Of a DNA stretch of 10,036 nucleotides, positions 1-7,421 are shown in pieces. Position numbers and translations under genes: made by a program. The DNA is from an uncultured Eubacteriales bacterium (GTDB lineage Bacteria > Bacillota > Clostridia > Christensenellales > Aristaeellaceae): contig URJN01000061.1 in NCBI GenBank assembly GCA_900548125.1, positions 1-10,036 of the forward strand, given 5' to 3'. How positions within the stretch are numbered: the stretch's first letter is position 1; each line of letters opens with the position of its first letter. The notes under the pieces were generated by a model, which saw nothing but the letters and a program-made list of their open reading frames with translations, had not been told where the DNA came from and made no database searches.

Positions 1-7
1 CGAAAGT

Positions 8-12
8 GGAGG
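8..12 (+). promoter_or_regulatory. Ribosome binding site that sets the deacetylase start
   Basis: GGAGG sits 8 bases before the ATG at 21. It overlaps the GTG at 6 and is only 2 bases from the ATG at 15, so both of those alternative starts are unlikely. Confidence 0.7.
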
Positions 13-20
13 CGATGCGG

Positions 21-827
21 ATGAACAAAGTGCGCTTCGGTTCGCTTCCCATGAAATGCTGGGCGATGGTTTTAGGGCTGCTGGTCGTTACGGCGGCTTA
101 TACAACCCTGACTGAGGCGCCCACGATCATGGCGGCGGTGACGACGCGCGAGCTGCCGGTGTATAACGTCGATACACAGGATAAAGTGCTTGCTATCAGC
201 TTTGATGCTGCATGGGGAAGCGCAAATACGGAAGGAATTCTGGATATACTGGATGAGTATGATATCAAGACCAATTTTTTCCTGGTGGGCTTCTGGGTGG
301 AAAAATATCCGGAGCTGGTTGCGGAGCTGGTCGCACGGGGGCATGAAGTGGGCAATCACTCCGCGACCCATCCGCATATGTCGCAGTTATCCGCTTCACA
401 GATTCGCGAGGAACTGCGGCGTTGCAGCGACTTAGTCGAGTCCATCACGGGAAAACCGACGACGCTGTTCAGACCGCCTTACGGTGAATACAACAATGAC
501 GTCGTGAGGGTCAGCCGCGAAGAAGGATATGAGTGCATCCAATGGAACGTCGATTCGATTGACTGGAAAAACCTTGGTGCGGATGATATCGTCAGGCGAT
601 GCACCAAGTCGGTTCATCCGGGAGATATTGTGCTTTTCCATAATGATTCCAAATATATCCTGCAAGCTCTGCCCCGTGTGCTTGAATACTATAAGCAGCA
701 GGGCTACAAGGTGATTCCGATTTCCGAATTGCTGCTGAAGGGCGATACATGGATTGATCATGCGGGAACACAGCATCTGGCAACATCGGCTCCGCAGGCC
801 GCCGCATCGCCGACGCCTGCACAATGA
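21..827 (+). CDS. Polysaccharide deacetylase, PdaB-like (CE4 / NodB fold), membrane-anchored or secreted
   Basis: CE4-family enzymes remove acetyl groups from glycans; the PdaB branch acts on peptidoglycan outside the membrane, in Bacillus during spore formation. The 268-aa product has a hydrophobic segment at about residues 13-30, a signal peptide or anchor. The NodB domain covers about residues 55-250. Visible motifs are SFDAAWG with D62 as likely catalytic base, NHSATH with metal ligands H113 and H117, FRPPYG at 150-155, WNVDSIDW at 175-182, and LFH with H207. The second Asp of the classical TFDD motif is replaced by Ala, as I recall for PdaB-type proteins, which carry a similar FD-x-x-WG sequence. 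A Pro/Ala/Ser-rich tail of about 20 residues closes the protein. The ATG at 21 is chosen because GGAGG lies 8 bases upstream; an upstream GTG at 6 and ATG at 15 are poorly placed. The family call is firm. A sporulation role is inferred, and PdaA-like or other murein deacetylases remain possible. Confidence 0.85.
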   Translation: MNKVRFGSLPMKCWAMVLGLLVVTAAYTTLTEAPTIMAAVTTRELPVYNVDTQDKVLAISFDAAWGSANTEGILDILDEYDIKTNFFLVGFWVEKYPELVAELVARGHEVGNHSATHPHMSQLSASQIREELRRCSDLVESITGKPTTLFRPPYGEYNNDVVRVSREEGYECIQWNVDSIDWKNLGADDIVRRCTKSVHPGDIVLFHNDSKYILQALPRVLEYYKQQGYKVIPISELLLKGDTWIDHAGTQHLATSAPQAAASPTPAQ

Positions 828-869
828 AAGAAGTAAGAATATGAGATTGATGAATAAGGAGGACGTACA

Positions 870-1550
870 ATGGAAAACGTCATTAACACACTGCATTTGA
901 GCGGTAAGGTCGTGGGTACTCCGGTCGTAGGGCATGAAGCGTTCGGCGAAAAGTTTTACTATCTGACGTTGGGCGTGCCTCGGCTTTCCGGCGCACAGGA
1001 TCTGCTGCCGGTCACGCTTTCCGAGCGGCTGCTGGATGGCGCGATGCTTGCCGATGGGGATACGCTCTCCATCGACGGTCAGGTTCGTTCCTATAACAAG
1101 ATTATTGAGGGTGCGGGTCGTCTGCTGATTACGGCGTTTGCTCAGAGAATCGTTGAGCCAGATGAGCGCGAAAACCCAAATCAGATTCAGCTGACCGGAA
1201 CGCTGTGCAAGGCTCCGGCGTATCGCACGACGCCGTTTGGAAGAGAGATTGCCGACATGATGCTGGCAGTTAACCGCGCTTACGGAAAGAGCGACTATAT
1301 TCCGTGCATCACATGGGGCAGGAGCGCACGCTTTGCGGCGAAGCTGAATGTCGGCGACAAGATTGCTCTGACCGGAAGGCTTCAATCTCGTGCATATCAG
1401 AAGCAGATGCAGGATGGAACGGTCGTGGAAAAGACGGCGTATGAGGTTTCCGTCGGACATCTGGAGCTGATTGACGGCGCGCATGGCATGGACATGGCGC
1501 AGCCGCAAGCGGCGCATGTTTTCCATGCCGAGATGGTACAGCCGCAGTAA
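870..1550 (+). CDS. Single-stranded-DNA-binding-like protein with two OB folds
   Basis: The 226-aa product reads as two successive SSB-type OB folds. The first covers about residues 5-100, with features such as FYYLTLGVPRLSG and a GQVRSYN strand. The second covers about 104-200 and follows the classic SSB pattern: NQIQLTGTL, then a LAV strand, YIPCITWG, GDKIALTGRLQSR and a final EVSVGHLEL strand. Such tandem proteins are common in Clostridia, annotated as SSB or primosomal protein N-like, with no settled role that I know of. Binding single-stranded DNA is inferred from the fold. The C-terminus is Gln/Met/His-rich and lacks the acidic DDxPF-type tail by which housekeeping SSB recruits partners, so this is probably a paralogue rather than the main SSB. 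An AAGGAGG at 856-862, 7 bases before the ATG, fixes the start. No promoter is visible in the 42-base gap after the deacetylase, so read-through is likely. A strong terminator follows. Confidence 0.8.
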   Translation: MENVINTLHLSGKVVGTPVVGHEAFGEKFYYLTLGVPRLSGAQDLLPVTLSERLLDGAMLADGDTLSIDGQVRSYNKIIEGAGRLLITAFAQRIVEPDERENPNQIQLTGTLCKAPAYRTTPFGREIADMMLAVNRAYGKSDYIPCITWGRSARFAAKLNVGDKIALTGRLQSRAYQKQMQDGTVVEKTAYEVSVGHLELIDGAHGMDMAQPQAAHVFHAEMVQPQ

Positions 1551-1576
1551 GCGCGCTTTAGCGAAATAAAGAAGAA

Positions 1577-1609
1577 AAGCGGTGAAAGCTGGTTTCGCCG
1601 CTTTTTTTT
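1577..1609 (+). terminator. Intrinsic terminator after the SSB-like gene
   Basis: AAGCGGTGAAA (1577-1587) pairs with TTTCGCCGCTT (1593-1603): an 11-bp stem with one G-U pair and a 5-base loop, GCTGG. The stem runs into eight T residues at 1602-1609. It separates the first two genes from the yerC operon. Confidence 0.93.
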
Positions 1610-1630
1610 GTGCGCGTTCTGTGTTATAAT
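1602..1630 (+). promoter_or_regulatory. Extended -10 promoter for yerC-pcrA-ligA
   Basis: TGTTATAAT at 1622-1630 is a perfect -10 hexamer (TATAAT, 1625-1630) with the TGn extension. At 17-bp spacing the -35 position (1602-1607) is only a T run, part of the preceding terminator, so the promoter probably relies on the extended -10. A start near 1637 would give a leader of about 36 bases before yerC. Confidence 0.75.
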
Positions 1631-1672
1631 AAACCGAATAGCACTGTCATACTTATGTTGGAGGAAAGCGCG

Positions 1673-1987
1673 ATGCAGGATAGTATGATTAACGAACAGG
1701 TTGCCGATTTGGCGAAGGCAATGCTCGCTTTGGAAAGCGAGGAAGAAGCCTATCGTTTTTTTGAGGATATTTTTACCATTCATGAGCTTCAGGCGGTCGC
1801 CCAGCGTCTGGCTGTTGCGCGCCTTTTGCAGAAAAAGGTTACTTATCAGGAAATTGCTGAGCGCACCGGCGCAAGCACGGCGACCATCAGCCGCGTTAAT
1901 CGCAGCCTGACTTATGGTGCGGGCGGATACCAGTCTATTTTGAGCAAGGCGAAATTCGGTAATGACGCGAGTGAGGGACACCGATGA
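1673..1987 (+). CDS. yerC: YerC/TrpR-like DNA-binding protein
   Basis: A 104-aa protein of the YerC/YecD branch of the TrpR-like repressor superfamily, matching the length I recall for Bacillus YerC. The helical core contains EDIFTIHELQAVAQRLAVARLL (residues 31-52, long helices), followed by a helix-turn-helix at about 56-77 with YQEIAERTGAS and TATISRVNRSL. These are the TrpR-fold signature elements. The ligand and targets are not evident; tryptophan binding should not be assumed, because this branch is distinct from true TrpR. The ATG at 1673 is chosen because GGAGG (1660-1664) lies 8 bases upstream; the reading frame stays open further upstream, but that part covers the promoter. Its stop overlaps the pcrA start in an ATGA (1984-1987), so the two are probably translationally coupled. 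yerC is also found near pcrA-ligA in Bacillus. Autoregulation of the operon is possible but is inference. Confidence 0.9.
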   Translation: MQDSMINEQVADLAKAMLALESEEEAYRFFEDIFTIHELQAVAQRLAVARLLQKKVTYQEIAERTGASTATISRVNRSLTYGAGGYQSILSKAKFGNDASEGHR

Positions 1988-4386
1988 ATCTGAATGATTT
2001 GAACAAAGAGCAGCGGCTCGCGGCGGAAACGCTTGAGGGGCCGCTTTTAGTGCTTGCCGGCGCAGGATCCGGTAAAACGCGCGCGCTGACGTACCGCGTC
2101 GCAAACTTGCTTGAGCATGGCGTTCCGCCGTGGTCGATTATGGCGATTACCTTTACCAACAAAGCGGCAAAGGAGATGCGCGAGAGAATCGAAAAACTGG
2201 CTGGCGACGGCGCGGCAGAGGTATGGGTCTCGACGTTCCACTCCGGATGCGCAAAAATTCTGCGCCGCGATATTGAAAAGCTGGGGTATACGCGTTCGTT
2301 TACCATCTATGATGACGATGATCAGATGAGTGCGCTCAAGGAAATTCTGAAGCGGCTCAATATCGACGATAAATTTCTGCCGCCGCGCGAAATCAAGAGC
2401 AAGATATCCGATGCAAAGAACAAATTGCTCGGTCCGCAGGATTGGTTTGCGCAGAGCGAACGCGACTATCGCAGTCAGATGGTCTATGACGTATATAATG
2501 CCTATGAAGAAAAGCTGAAAAGCTCCAATTCACTGGATTTTGATGACCTGATTGTCAAAACGCTTGAGCTGTTTGCCCAGCATCCGCCGGTTCTGGAGGC
2601 GTATCAGCGCAAGCTGCGCTATATTCATGTAGACGAATATCAGGATACGAACTACGCGCAGTATATGCTTGTCCGGCTGCTGGCAGCGCAGAGCCGCAAC
2701 CTTTGCGTGGTCGGCGATGACGATCAGTCCATCTATGGCTGGCGCGGCGCGGATATCCGCAATATCCTCGATTTTGAAAAGGATTTTCCGGATGCGAAGG
2801 TCATCAAGCTGGAACAGAATTACCGTTCGACCGCGAATATTCTGGATGCCGCCAATCAGGTGATTGCGCTTAACGCAAACCGAAAGGATAAAGCGCTTTG
2901 GACACAGCAGGGTCCGGGTGAGCGCATCTGCTTGTATCGTGCAGGCGATGAGCGGGAGGAAGCGGCATGGGTTTGCCAGCAGATTCGGGAGCTGATGGCG
3001 CAGGGCGAGGACGCAAGCCGGTTTGCCGTTCTTTACAGAACGAATGCGCAGTCCCGTGTCATCGAAGAATCGTTTGTGCAGGCGGGCATTCGCTATCGGA
3101 TGTACGGCGGACTCAAGTTCTATGACCGTAAGGAAGTCAAGGATATTCTGGCGTATCTGCGCGTGATGATCAATCCGGCAGACGATATTTCCGTACGGCG
3201 CATCATCAACGTGCCTAAGCGTGCGATTGGCGATGCGACGGTTGCGGAGCTGGCGAAGCACGCCGCACAAGAGGAAATGCCGCTGCTGACAGCGTGCATG
3301 GATATGCCGGAGAGCATCAGTTCCCGCGCCCGCAAGAACGTGGAGAAATTCAGCGAGCTGATGATGAATCTGACGATGATGGCTGAAACCATGAAGCTGA
3401 CGGATTTAGTTCAGTATGTCATCGACACGGTAGGGCTTGAGAGCCAATATACAAAGGAAGACAGCGACGAAGCGCGTTCCCGCGTGGAGAATATCCGTGA
3501 ATTTGTTGGTGCGGTCAAGGAGTTTGAAGAGAAAGCCGATAACCCGACGCTGACGGAATATCTTGAAAACGTATCGCTGGTTTCTGATTTGGATGAACTG
3601 GGCGAGGACGGCGGCGCGGTTACGATGATGACCCTGCACAGCGCCAAGGGTCTGGAATTCCCGAATGTCTTCATGGTGGGCATGGAAGAAAACCTCTTCC
3701 CGTCGGCAAGGAGCCGCGATGACGAATCTCGCATGGAGGAGGAACGCAGGCTTTGCTATGTCGGCATCACGCGGGCAAGAGAGCGGCTGTTTATGTCCCA
3801 TGCGTCAAGGCGCATGCTCTACAATCAGATTCAGTTTAACGACCGCTCGCGTTTTATTGATGATATTCCTGCACGCCTGATTGAGGATGTATCGGCGTCC
3901 GGCGGAATGAGCGGCGGTGCAAAGCGTTCGGGCGGCGCATGGCAGAGCGGCGGCTGGCGTCAGCCTGCATGGAGCAAGAGCAGTGGCTTCGGAGGACAGC
4001 AGGCGGATTCGTCTGCCTATACGTCCGCATGGAAGCCAAAGACGAGCTTCAATACATCCAAGCCGTCCGGTCAGGCACAGAGCTTTTCGAGCTGGAGCGC
4101 AAAGAGTGCGACGGTTGGCGGCGTGACGGTGCAGGGCGTTCAGCAGGGCATGGGACAGACACAGCCGCGGCAGAATGTGGTTGTTTCACAGGCGCATGAA
4201 ATCGAAAAACCGTCGATTTATGCGCCGGGCGACCATGTCATGCACAAAAAATTCGGACGAGGCGCGGTCATTCGCGTAAGCGGAAGCGGATCGGATGCGC
4301 GTATCATGATTCGCTTTGATGATGTCCGCGTGGGAATTAAGGAACTGGCACTGGCGATTGCGCCGATTATCAGGCTGGAGGAATGA
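1984..4386 (+). CDS. pcrA: ATP-dependent 3'-5' DNA helicase PcrA (UvrD/Rep superfamily 1)
   Basis: PcrA unwinds DNA in nucleotide excision repair, plasmid and chromosome replication, and conflicts with transcription. The 800-aa product has the full set of SF1A motifs: Q motif LNKEQ (6-10), Walker A GAGSGKT with K31, motif II VDEYQDTN (216-223) with D217 and E218, motif III GDDDQSIYGWRGA from 244, motif IV QNYRSTANIL, motif V TLHSAKGLEF (550-559), and motif VI VGITRARE (593-600). Residues of about 638-745 form a low-complexity Gly/Ser/Gln-rich linker with regularly spaced Trp and Phe. From about 748 to 800 lies the PcrA C-terminal Tudor-like domain (GDHVMHKKFGRG, then a RFDD strand), which in Bacillus contacts RNA polymerase. 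The length is somewhat over the usual 720-750 because of the linker. Translation starts inside the yerC stop codon, with GAGGG about 10 bases upstream as a weak ribosome site. Identification is secure. Confidence 0.97.
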   Translation: MNLNDLNKEQRLAAETLEGPLLVLAGAGSGKTRALTYRVANLLEHGVPPWSIMAITFTNKAAKEMRERIEKLAGDGAAEVWVSTFHSGCAKILRRDIEKLGYTRSFTIYDDDDQMSALKEILKRLNIDDKFLPPREIKSKISDAKNKLLGPQDWFAQSERDYRSQMVYDVYNAYEEKLKSSNSLDFDDLIVKTLELFAQHPPVLEAYQRKLRYIHVDEYQDTNYAQYMLVRLLAAQSRNLCVVGDDDQSIYGWRGADIRNILDFEKDFPDAKVIKLEQNYRSTANILDAANQVIALNANRKDKALWTQQGPGERICLYRAGDEREEAAWVCQQIRELMAQGEDASRFAVLYRTNAQSRVIEESFVQAGIRYRMYGGLKFYDRKEVKDILAYLRVMINPADDISVRRIINVPKRAIGDATVAELAKHAAQEEMPLLTACMDMPESISSRARKNVEKFSELMMNLTMMAETMKLTDLVQYVIDTVGLESQYTKEDSDEARSRVENIREFVGAVKEFEEKADNPTLTEYLENVSLVSDLDELGEDGGAVTMMTLHSAKGLEFPNVFMVGMEENLFPSARSRDDESRMEEERRLCYVGITRARERLFMSHASRRMLYNQIQFNDRSRFIDDIPARLIEDVSASGGMSGGAKRSGGAWQSGGWRQPAWSKSSGFGGQQADSSAYTSAWKPKTSFNTSKPSGQAQSFSSWSAKSATVGGVTVQGVQQGMGQTQPRQNVVVSQAHEIEKPSIYAPGDHVMHKKFGRGAVIRVSGSGSDARIMIRFDDVRVGIKELALAIAPIIRLEE
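4377..4381 (+). promoter_or_regulatory. Ribosome binding site that decides the ligA start
   Basis: GGAGG inside the last codons of pcrA lies only 1 base before the ATG at 4383 but 10 bases before the ATG at 4392. The second start is therefore favoured. Confidence 0.6.
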
Positions 4387-4391
4387 CGGAG

Positions 4392-6395
4392 ATGGACGAT
4401 AAGCAGCGTATGCGCAGACTCATTGACAAGCTGAATGAGGCGTCGCGCAGATACTACGATCAGAATGAATCCGATATTTCCGATGACGAATGGGATGCGA
4501 TGTACGCGGAGCTGCGTGCATTGGAAGAAAGAACGGGCGTCCGTTTGGAAGACTCGCCTACGCGGCGCGTGGGCGGTACGGTCATGGAAGGCTTTGAGCA
4601 GCATCGCCATATTGCCAGACTGTGGAGCATGGACAAAGCGCAGAGTGAAGAGGAAATCCTTGCGTGGGCGCAGCGATGCAGAAAGCAAACCGACGAAGCC
4701 GGCGGATTGCCGAAAAACACCTATTGCGTGGAATATAAGCTCGATGGATTGACGGTCAATCTGACATATGAGGGCGGCAAGCTGGTTCAGGCGGCGACGC
4801 GCGGCAATGGCGAAGTGGGCGAAGCGATTCTTCCGCAGGCGATGACCATTCGCACCATACCGCTGACCATTCCGTTTCAGGGACGCATGGAGGTTCAGGG
4901 CGAGGGCATCATGCGCCTTTCACAGCTGAAAAAATACAATGAAACGGCAGCAGAACCGTTGAAGAATGCGCGAAATGCCGCGGCAGGTGCTCTGCGCAAT
5001 CTGGATCCGCAGGTTACCGCGAGCCGCCACCTCGATGCGTTTTTTTATCAGGTCGGTTATATCGAAGGAAAGAGCTTTGAAACGCAGTATGACATGCTGG
5101 ATTTTCTCAGGGAAAACGGCTTGAATGTCAGCCCATATGTGCATCCTGCGGAAACAATCGAAGAAGCATTGGAAGCGGTTCACGATGTGGAAGCGCGCCG
5201 AGAAACGCTGGATTACCTCATCGACGGCGCAACCATCAAAATCACGGATATGCGTACACGCGAGGTGCTTGGCACGACGGATAAATTCCCGCGCTGGTCG
5301 ATTGCTTTCAAATTTCCGGCGCAGGAAACCGTGACGAAGCTGCTCAAGGTTACATGGGAACTTGGACGAACGGGTAAGCTCACGCCGCTGGCGCATCTGT
5401 CGCCGGTAGATATCTGCGGTGTAACGGTCAAGCGGGCGACGCTTAATAACTATGGCGATATCTGCCGCAAGCGTGTTCGAATCGGCAGCGAGGTATGGGT
5501 GCGGCGTTCCAACGATGTCATTCCGGAAATCATGGGCGTCGTTTGGGATGGCGAAGGCGAGGCACCGGAAACGGATATTCAGCAGCCGACAGTCTGTCCG
5601 GCATGCGGCGGACCGCTGACACAGATTGGCGCACACATATTCTGCCTGAACCGTGCAGGGTGTCGTCCGCAGGCGATTGCGAGAATGGCGCATTTTGCAT
5701 CGCGGCAGGGCATGGATATTGAAACATTCAGCACGCGCACGGCAGGTCTTTTCTATGACGAGCTGGGCGTGCGGTCAGCGGCAGATTTGTACAGCCTTGA
5801 TCGAGAAAAGCTGGTTGCGCTCAAGGGCTTTGGCGAAAAGAAGGCGGACAAACTGTTTGCCGAGCTGGAAAAGAGCAAAAACTGCGAGCTGGATGCCTTC
5901 CTGTTTGCAATCGGTATTCCCAATATCGGTAAAAAGACCGCATATGACCTGATGGCGCACTTTGGTACGCTGGAAGCACTGATGAACGCGCAGACGCAGG
6001 AGCTTGTTGATATCGAGGATGTCGGCGAGATTGTCGCTGCTTCGATTACGGAGTTCTTTGCCGACGAACAGAATCGTGCGTTTGTCAATCGCCTGCTCGA
6101 TGCGGGTATTCATCCGCAGATGCATGCACAGGAGGACGCGGGAACGCTGTTCAGCGGGCTGACGTTTGTTTTAACGGGAACACTGCCGACCCTTGCCCGT
6201 GCACAGGCGCAGGAGCTGATTCGCAAGAACGGCGGCAAAGCAACCGGAAGCGTATCCAAGAAGACGAGCGTTGTTCTGGCGGGAGAGAGCGCGGGAAGTA
6301 AGCTGGATAAGGCGCGCGAGCTGGGCGTTAAGATTATCAGCGAGGAACAGTTCCTCAAGTGGATTACGGACGGAACTTGTCCTGAAGAAGCCTGA
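4392..6395 (+). CDS. ligA: NAD-dependent DNA ligase LigA
   Basis: LigA seals nicks between Okazaki fragments and after repair, using NAD+ as adenylate donor. The 667-aa product has all domains in order. The Ia region has YYDQNESDISDDEWD. The adenylation domain has YKLDG with catalytic K116, TRG with R137, E171, D278, K283 and K307 (FKFPA). Then follow an OB fold (about 315-395), a four-cysteine zinc finger (C402, C405, C418, C424), helix-hairpin-helix repeats (about 445-570; GFGEKKA, GIPNIGKKTA, DVGEIVA) and a BRCT domain (about 586-660; LTGTLPTL, GSVSKKTS, GSKLDKARELG). Several usually conserved positions differ: Q169 where Arg is normal in VRGE, N139 where Asp follows TRG, NARN for NPRN, and IETFS for the first hairpin's usual Gly-containing IDGLG/IEGFS. 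The catalytic set is complete, so activity is expected. A start at 4383 (ATGA overlap with pcrA) is possible but has poor ribosome-site spacing. No terminator with a T run follows; the next promoter lies about 90 bases on. Confidence 0.95.
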   Translation: MDDKQRMRRLIDKLNEASRRYYDQNESDISDDEWDAMYAELRALEERTGVRLEDSPTRRVGGTVMEGFEQHRHIARLWSMDKAQSEEEILAWAQRCRKQTDEAGGLPKNTYCVEYKLDGLTVNLTYEGGKLVQAATRGNGEVGEAILPQAMTIRTIPLTIPFQGRMEVQGEGIMRLSQLKKYNETAAEPLKNARNAAAGALRNLDPQVTASRHLDAFFYQVGYIEGKSFETQYDMLDFLRENGLNVSPYVHPAETIEEALEAVHDVEARRETLDYLIDGATIKITDMRTREVLGTTDKFPRWSIAFKFPAQETVTKLLKVTWELGRTGKLTPLAHLSPVDICGVTVKRATLNNYGDICRKRVRIGSEVWVRRSNDVIPEIMGVVWDGEGEAPETDIQQPTVCPACGGPLTQIGAHIFCLNRAGCRPQAIARMAHFASRQGMDIETFSTRTAGLFYDELGVRSAADLYSLDREKLVALKGFGEKKADKLFAELEKSKNCELDAFLFAIGIPNIGKKTAYDLMAHFGTLEALMNAQTQELVDIEDVGEIVAASITEFFADEQNRAFVNRLLDAGIHPQMHAQEDAGTLFSGLTFVLTGTLPTLARAQAQELIRKNGGKATGSVSKKTSVVLAGESAGSKLDKARELGVKIISEEQFLKWITDGTCPEEA

Positions 6396-6465
6396 TTAAC
6401 GGCAAAATAAGCCGCGAAACCCAAAAGCGCGTATGTACAATGTAAAATTCTGTTGAAGTAGACAG

Positions 6466-6494
6466 TTTCCTTTTATACGGCTCTGTGGTATAAT
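6466..6494 (+). promoter_or_regulatory. Extended -10 promoter for yicC-remA-gmk-rpoZ-coaBC
   Basis: TGGTATAAT at 6486-6494 carries a perfect -10 hexamer (6489-6494) and the TGn extension. The -35 slot at 17-bp spacing is TTTCCT (6466-6471), a weak match. Transcription would start near 6501, about 32 bases before yicC. It shares CTGTGnTATAAT with the yerC promoter. Confidence 0.75.
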
Positions 6495-6532
6495 CTAGAA
6501 CAAATCTGCGTGAGGAAAAGGAGTGAACGCCC

Positions 6533-7405
6533 ATGCAGAGTATGACCGGTTACGGGCGCGGCTTGATATGCGAAGACGGCAGAGAGATGACCGTCGAGGT
6601 CAAGAGCGTGAATCATCGCTTTCTGGATGTTTCATTCAGATTGGCAAGACCCATCGCTTTTCTGGATGATGCGGTTCGCAGCGGCGTGGCTGCTCGGCTT
6701 GCCCGCGGGCATGTTGATGTGTTCGTCAATTATGTGAATCATCGCGCCGATGCGCGGCAGGTTCGCGTGGATACGCAGCTTGCGTGCGCTTATCAGAGAG
6801 CGGTGAAGGAGTTGGGCAATGCGCTGAACCTTTCCGGTGAGCTTCCGATTGAAGAATATACGCGGCTGCCTGATGTACTGACTGTAGAAGAATGCAGCGA
6901 GGATCAGAATACGGTTCGTGAGCTGTTTGTTCGTGCGCTGAATATAGCACTCGATGAGCTGACAGCGATGCGGATGCGCGAAGGCGAGAGCCTGAAACAC
7001 GATATGCTGGGTAAGCTCGGCACAATCGAGCTTCTGCGCGGTCAAATCGAAGAACGTGCGCCGCATGTGATTGAGGAATACAGGGAAAAACTGAGCCAAA
7101 GGCTGTCTGCGCTGTTGAGCGGAGATGTCGATGAAGCACGGTTTATGACCGAGGTTGCGATTTTCGCCGACCGAGCCGCTATTGATGAAGAACTGGTTCG
7201 GCTGACAAGTCATATTGCGCAGCTGCGTGCGGCGACTGAGATGGAGAATCCTGTGGGAAGAAAACTGGATTTTCTTGTTCAGGAGTTGAACCGAGAGTTT
7301 AATACCATCGGTTCAAAGGCATCGGACGCGCAGATTGCGCAGTGCGTCGTTGAAGCAAAGGGAGAAATCGAAAAGCTGCGCGAGCAGGTGCAGAATATCG
7401 AGTGA
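6533..7405 (+). CDS. yicC: YicC/YloC-family endoribonuclease
   Basis: The 290-aa product shows both signatures of the YicC/YloC family: an N-terminal MQSMTGYGRG and VEVKSVNHRFLDV (residues 1-32) and a C-terminal GRKLDFLVQELNREFNTIGS followed by EKLREQVQNIE to the last residue. Between them lie a RLPDVL motif and a helical region rich in Glu/Arg. E. coli YicC has been linked to small-RNA turnover (RyhB), and the family is described as a metal-dependent endoribonuclease forming a ring-shaped clamp; in this organism the RNA targets are unknown. The ATG follows AGGAG at 6519-6523 with 9 bases between, and is the first gene after the promoter. In Bacillus the orthologue yloC also stands before remA and gmk, so the operon order is conserved. 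Family assignment is secure; the function in this host is by homology only. Confidence 0.94.
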   Translation: MQSMTGYGRGLICEDGREMTVEVKSVNHRFLDVSFRLARPIAFLDDAVRSGVAARLARGHVDVFVNYVNHRADARQVRVDTQLACAYQRAVKELGNALNLSGELPIEEYTRLPDVLTVEECSEDQNTVRELFVRALNIALDELTAMRMREGESLKHDMLGKLGTIELLRGQIEERAPHVIEEYREKLSQRLSALLSGDVDEARFMTEVAIFADRAAIDEELVRLTSHIAQLRAATEMENPVGRKLDFLVQELNREFNTIGSKASDAQIAQCVVEAKGEIEKLREQVQNIE

Positions 7406-7411
7406 CAGACC

Positions 7412-7416
7412 GGAGG
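7412..7416 (+). promoter_or_regulatory. Ribosome binding site that sets the GTG start of remA
   Basis: GGAGG lies 5 bases before the GTG at 7422. No ATG is available near this place, so the site supports a GTG start rather than a longer form that would overlap yicC. Confidence 0.75.
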
Positions 7417-7421
7417 TACCC

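Noticed and set aside
432..1526. Long - strand open frame of 364 codons across the deacetylase and SSB-like genes
   Set aside because: It lies opposite two well-supported genes, crosses their boundary, and its product is rich in Arg/His/Cys without family motifs, as expected for antisense of GC-rich coding sequence.
3917..4199. Alternative + strand frames open inside the pcrA linker
   Set aside because: They come from the low-complexity composition of the linker; the pcrA frame continues into a conserved C-terminal domain, so there is no frameshift or nested gene to support.
6400..6414. Small hairpin CGGC-N7-GCCG after ligA as a terminator
   Set aside because: The stem has only 4 bp and no T run follows.
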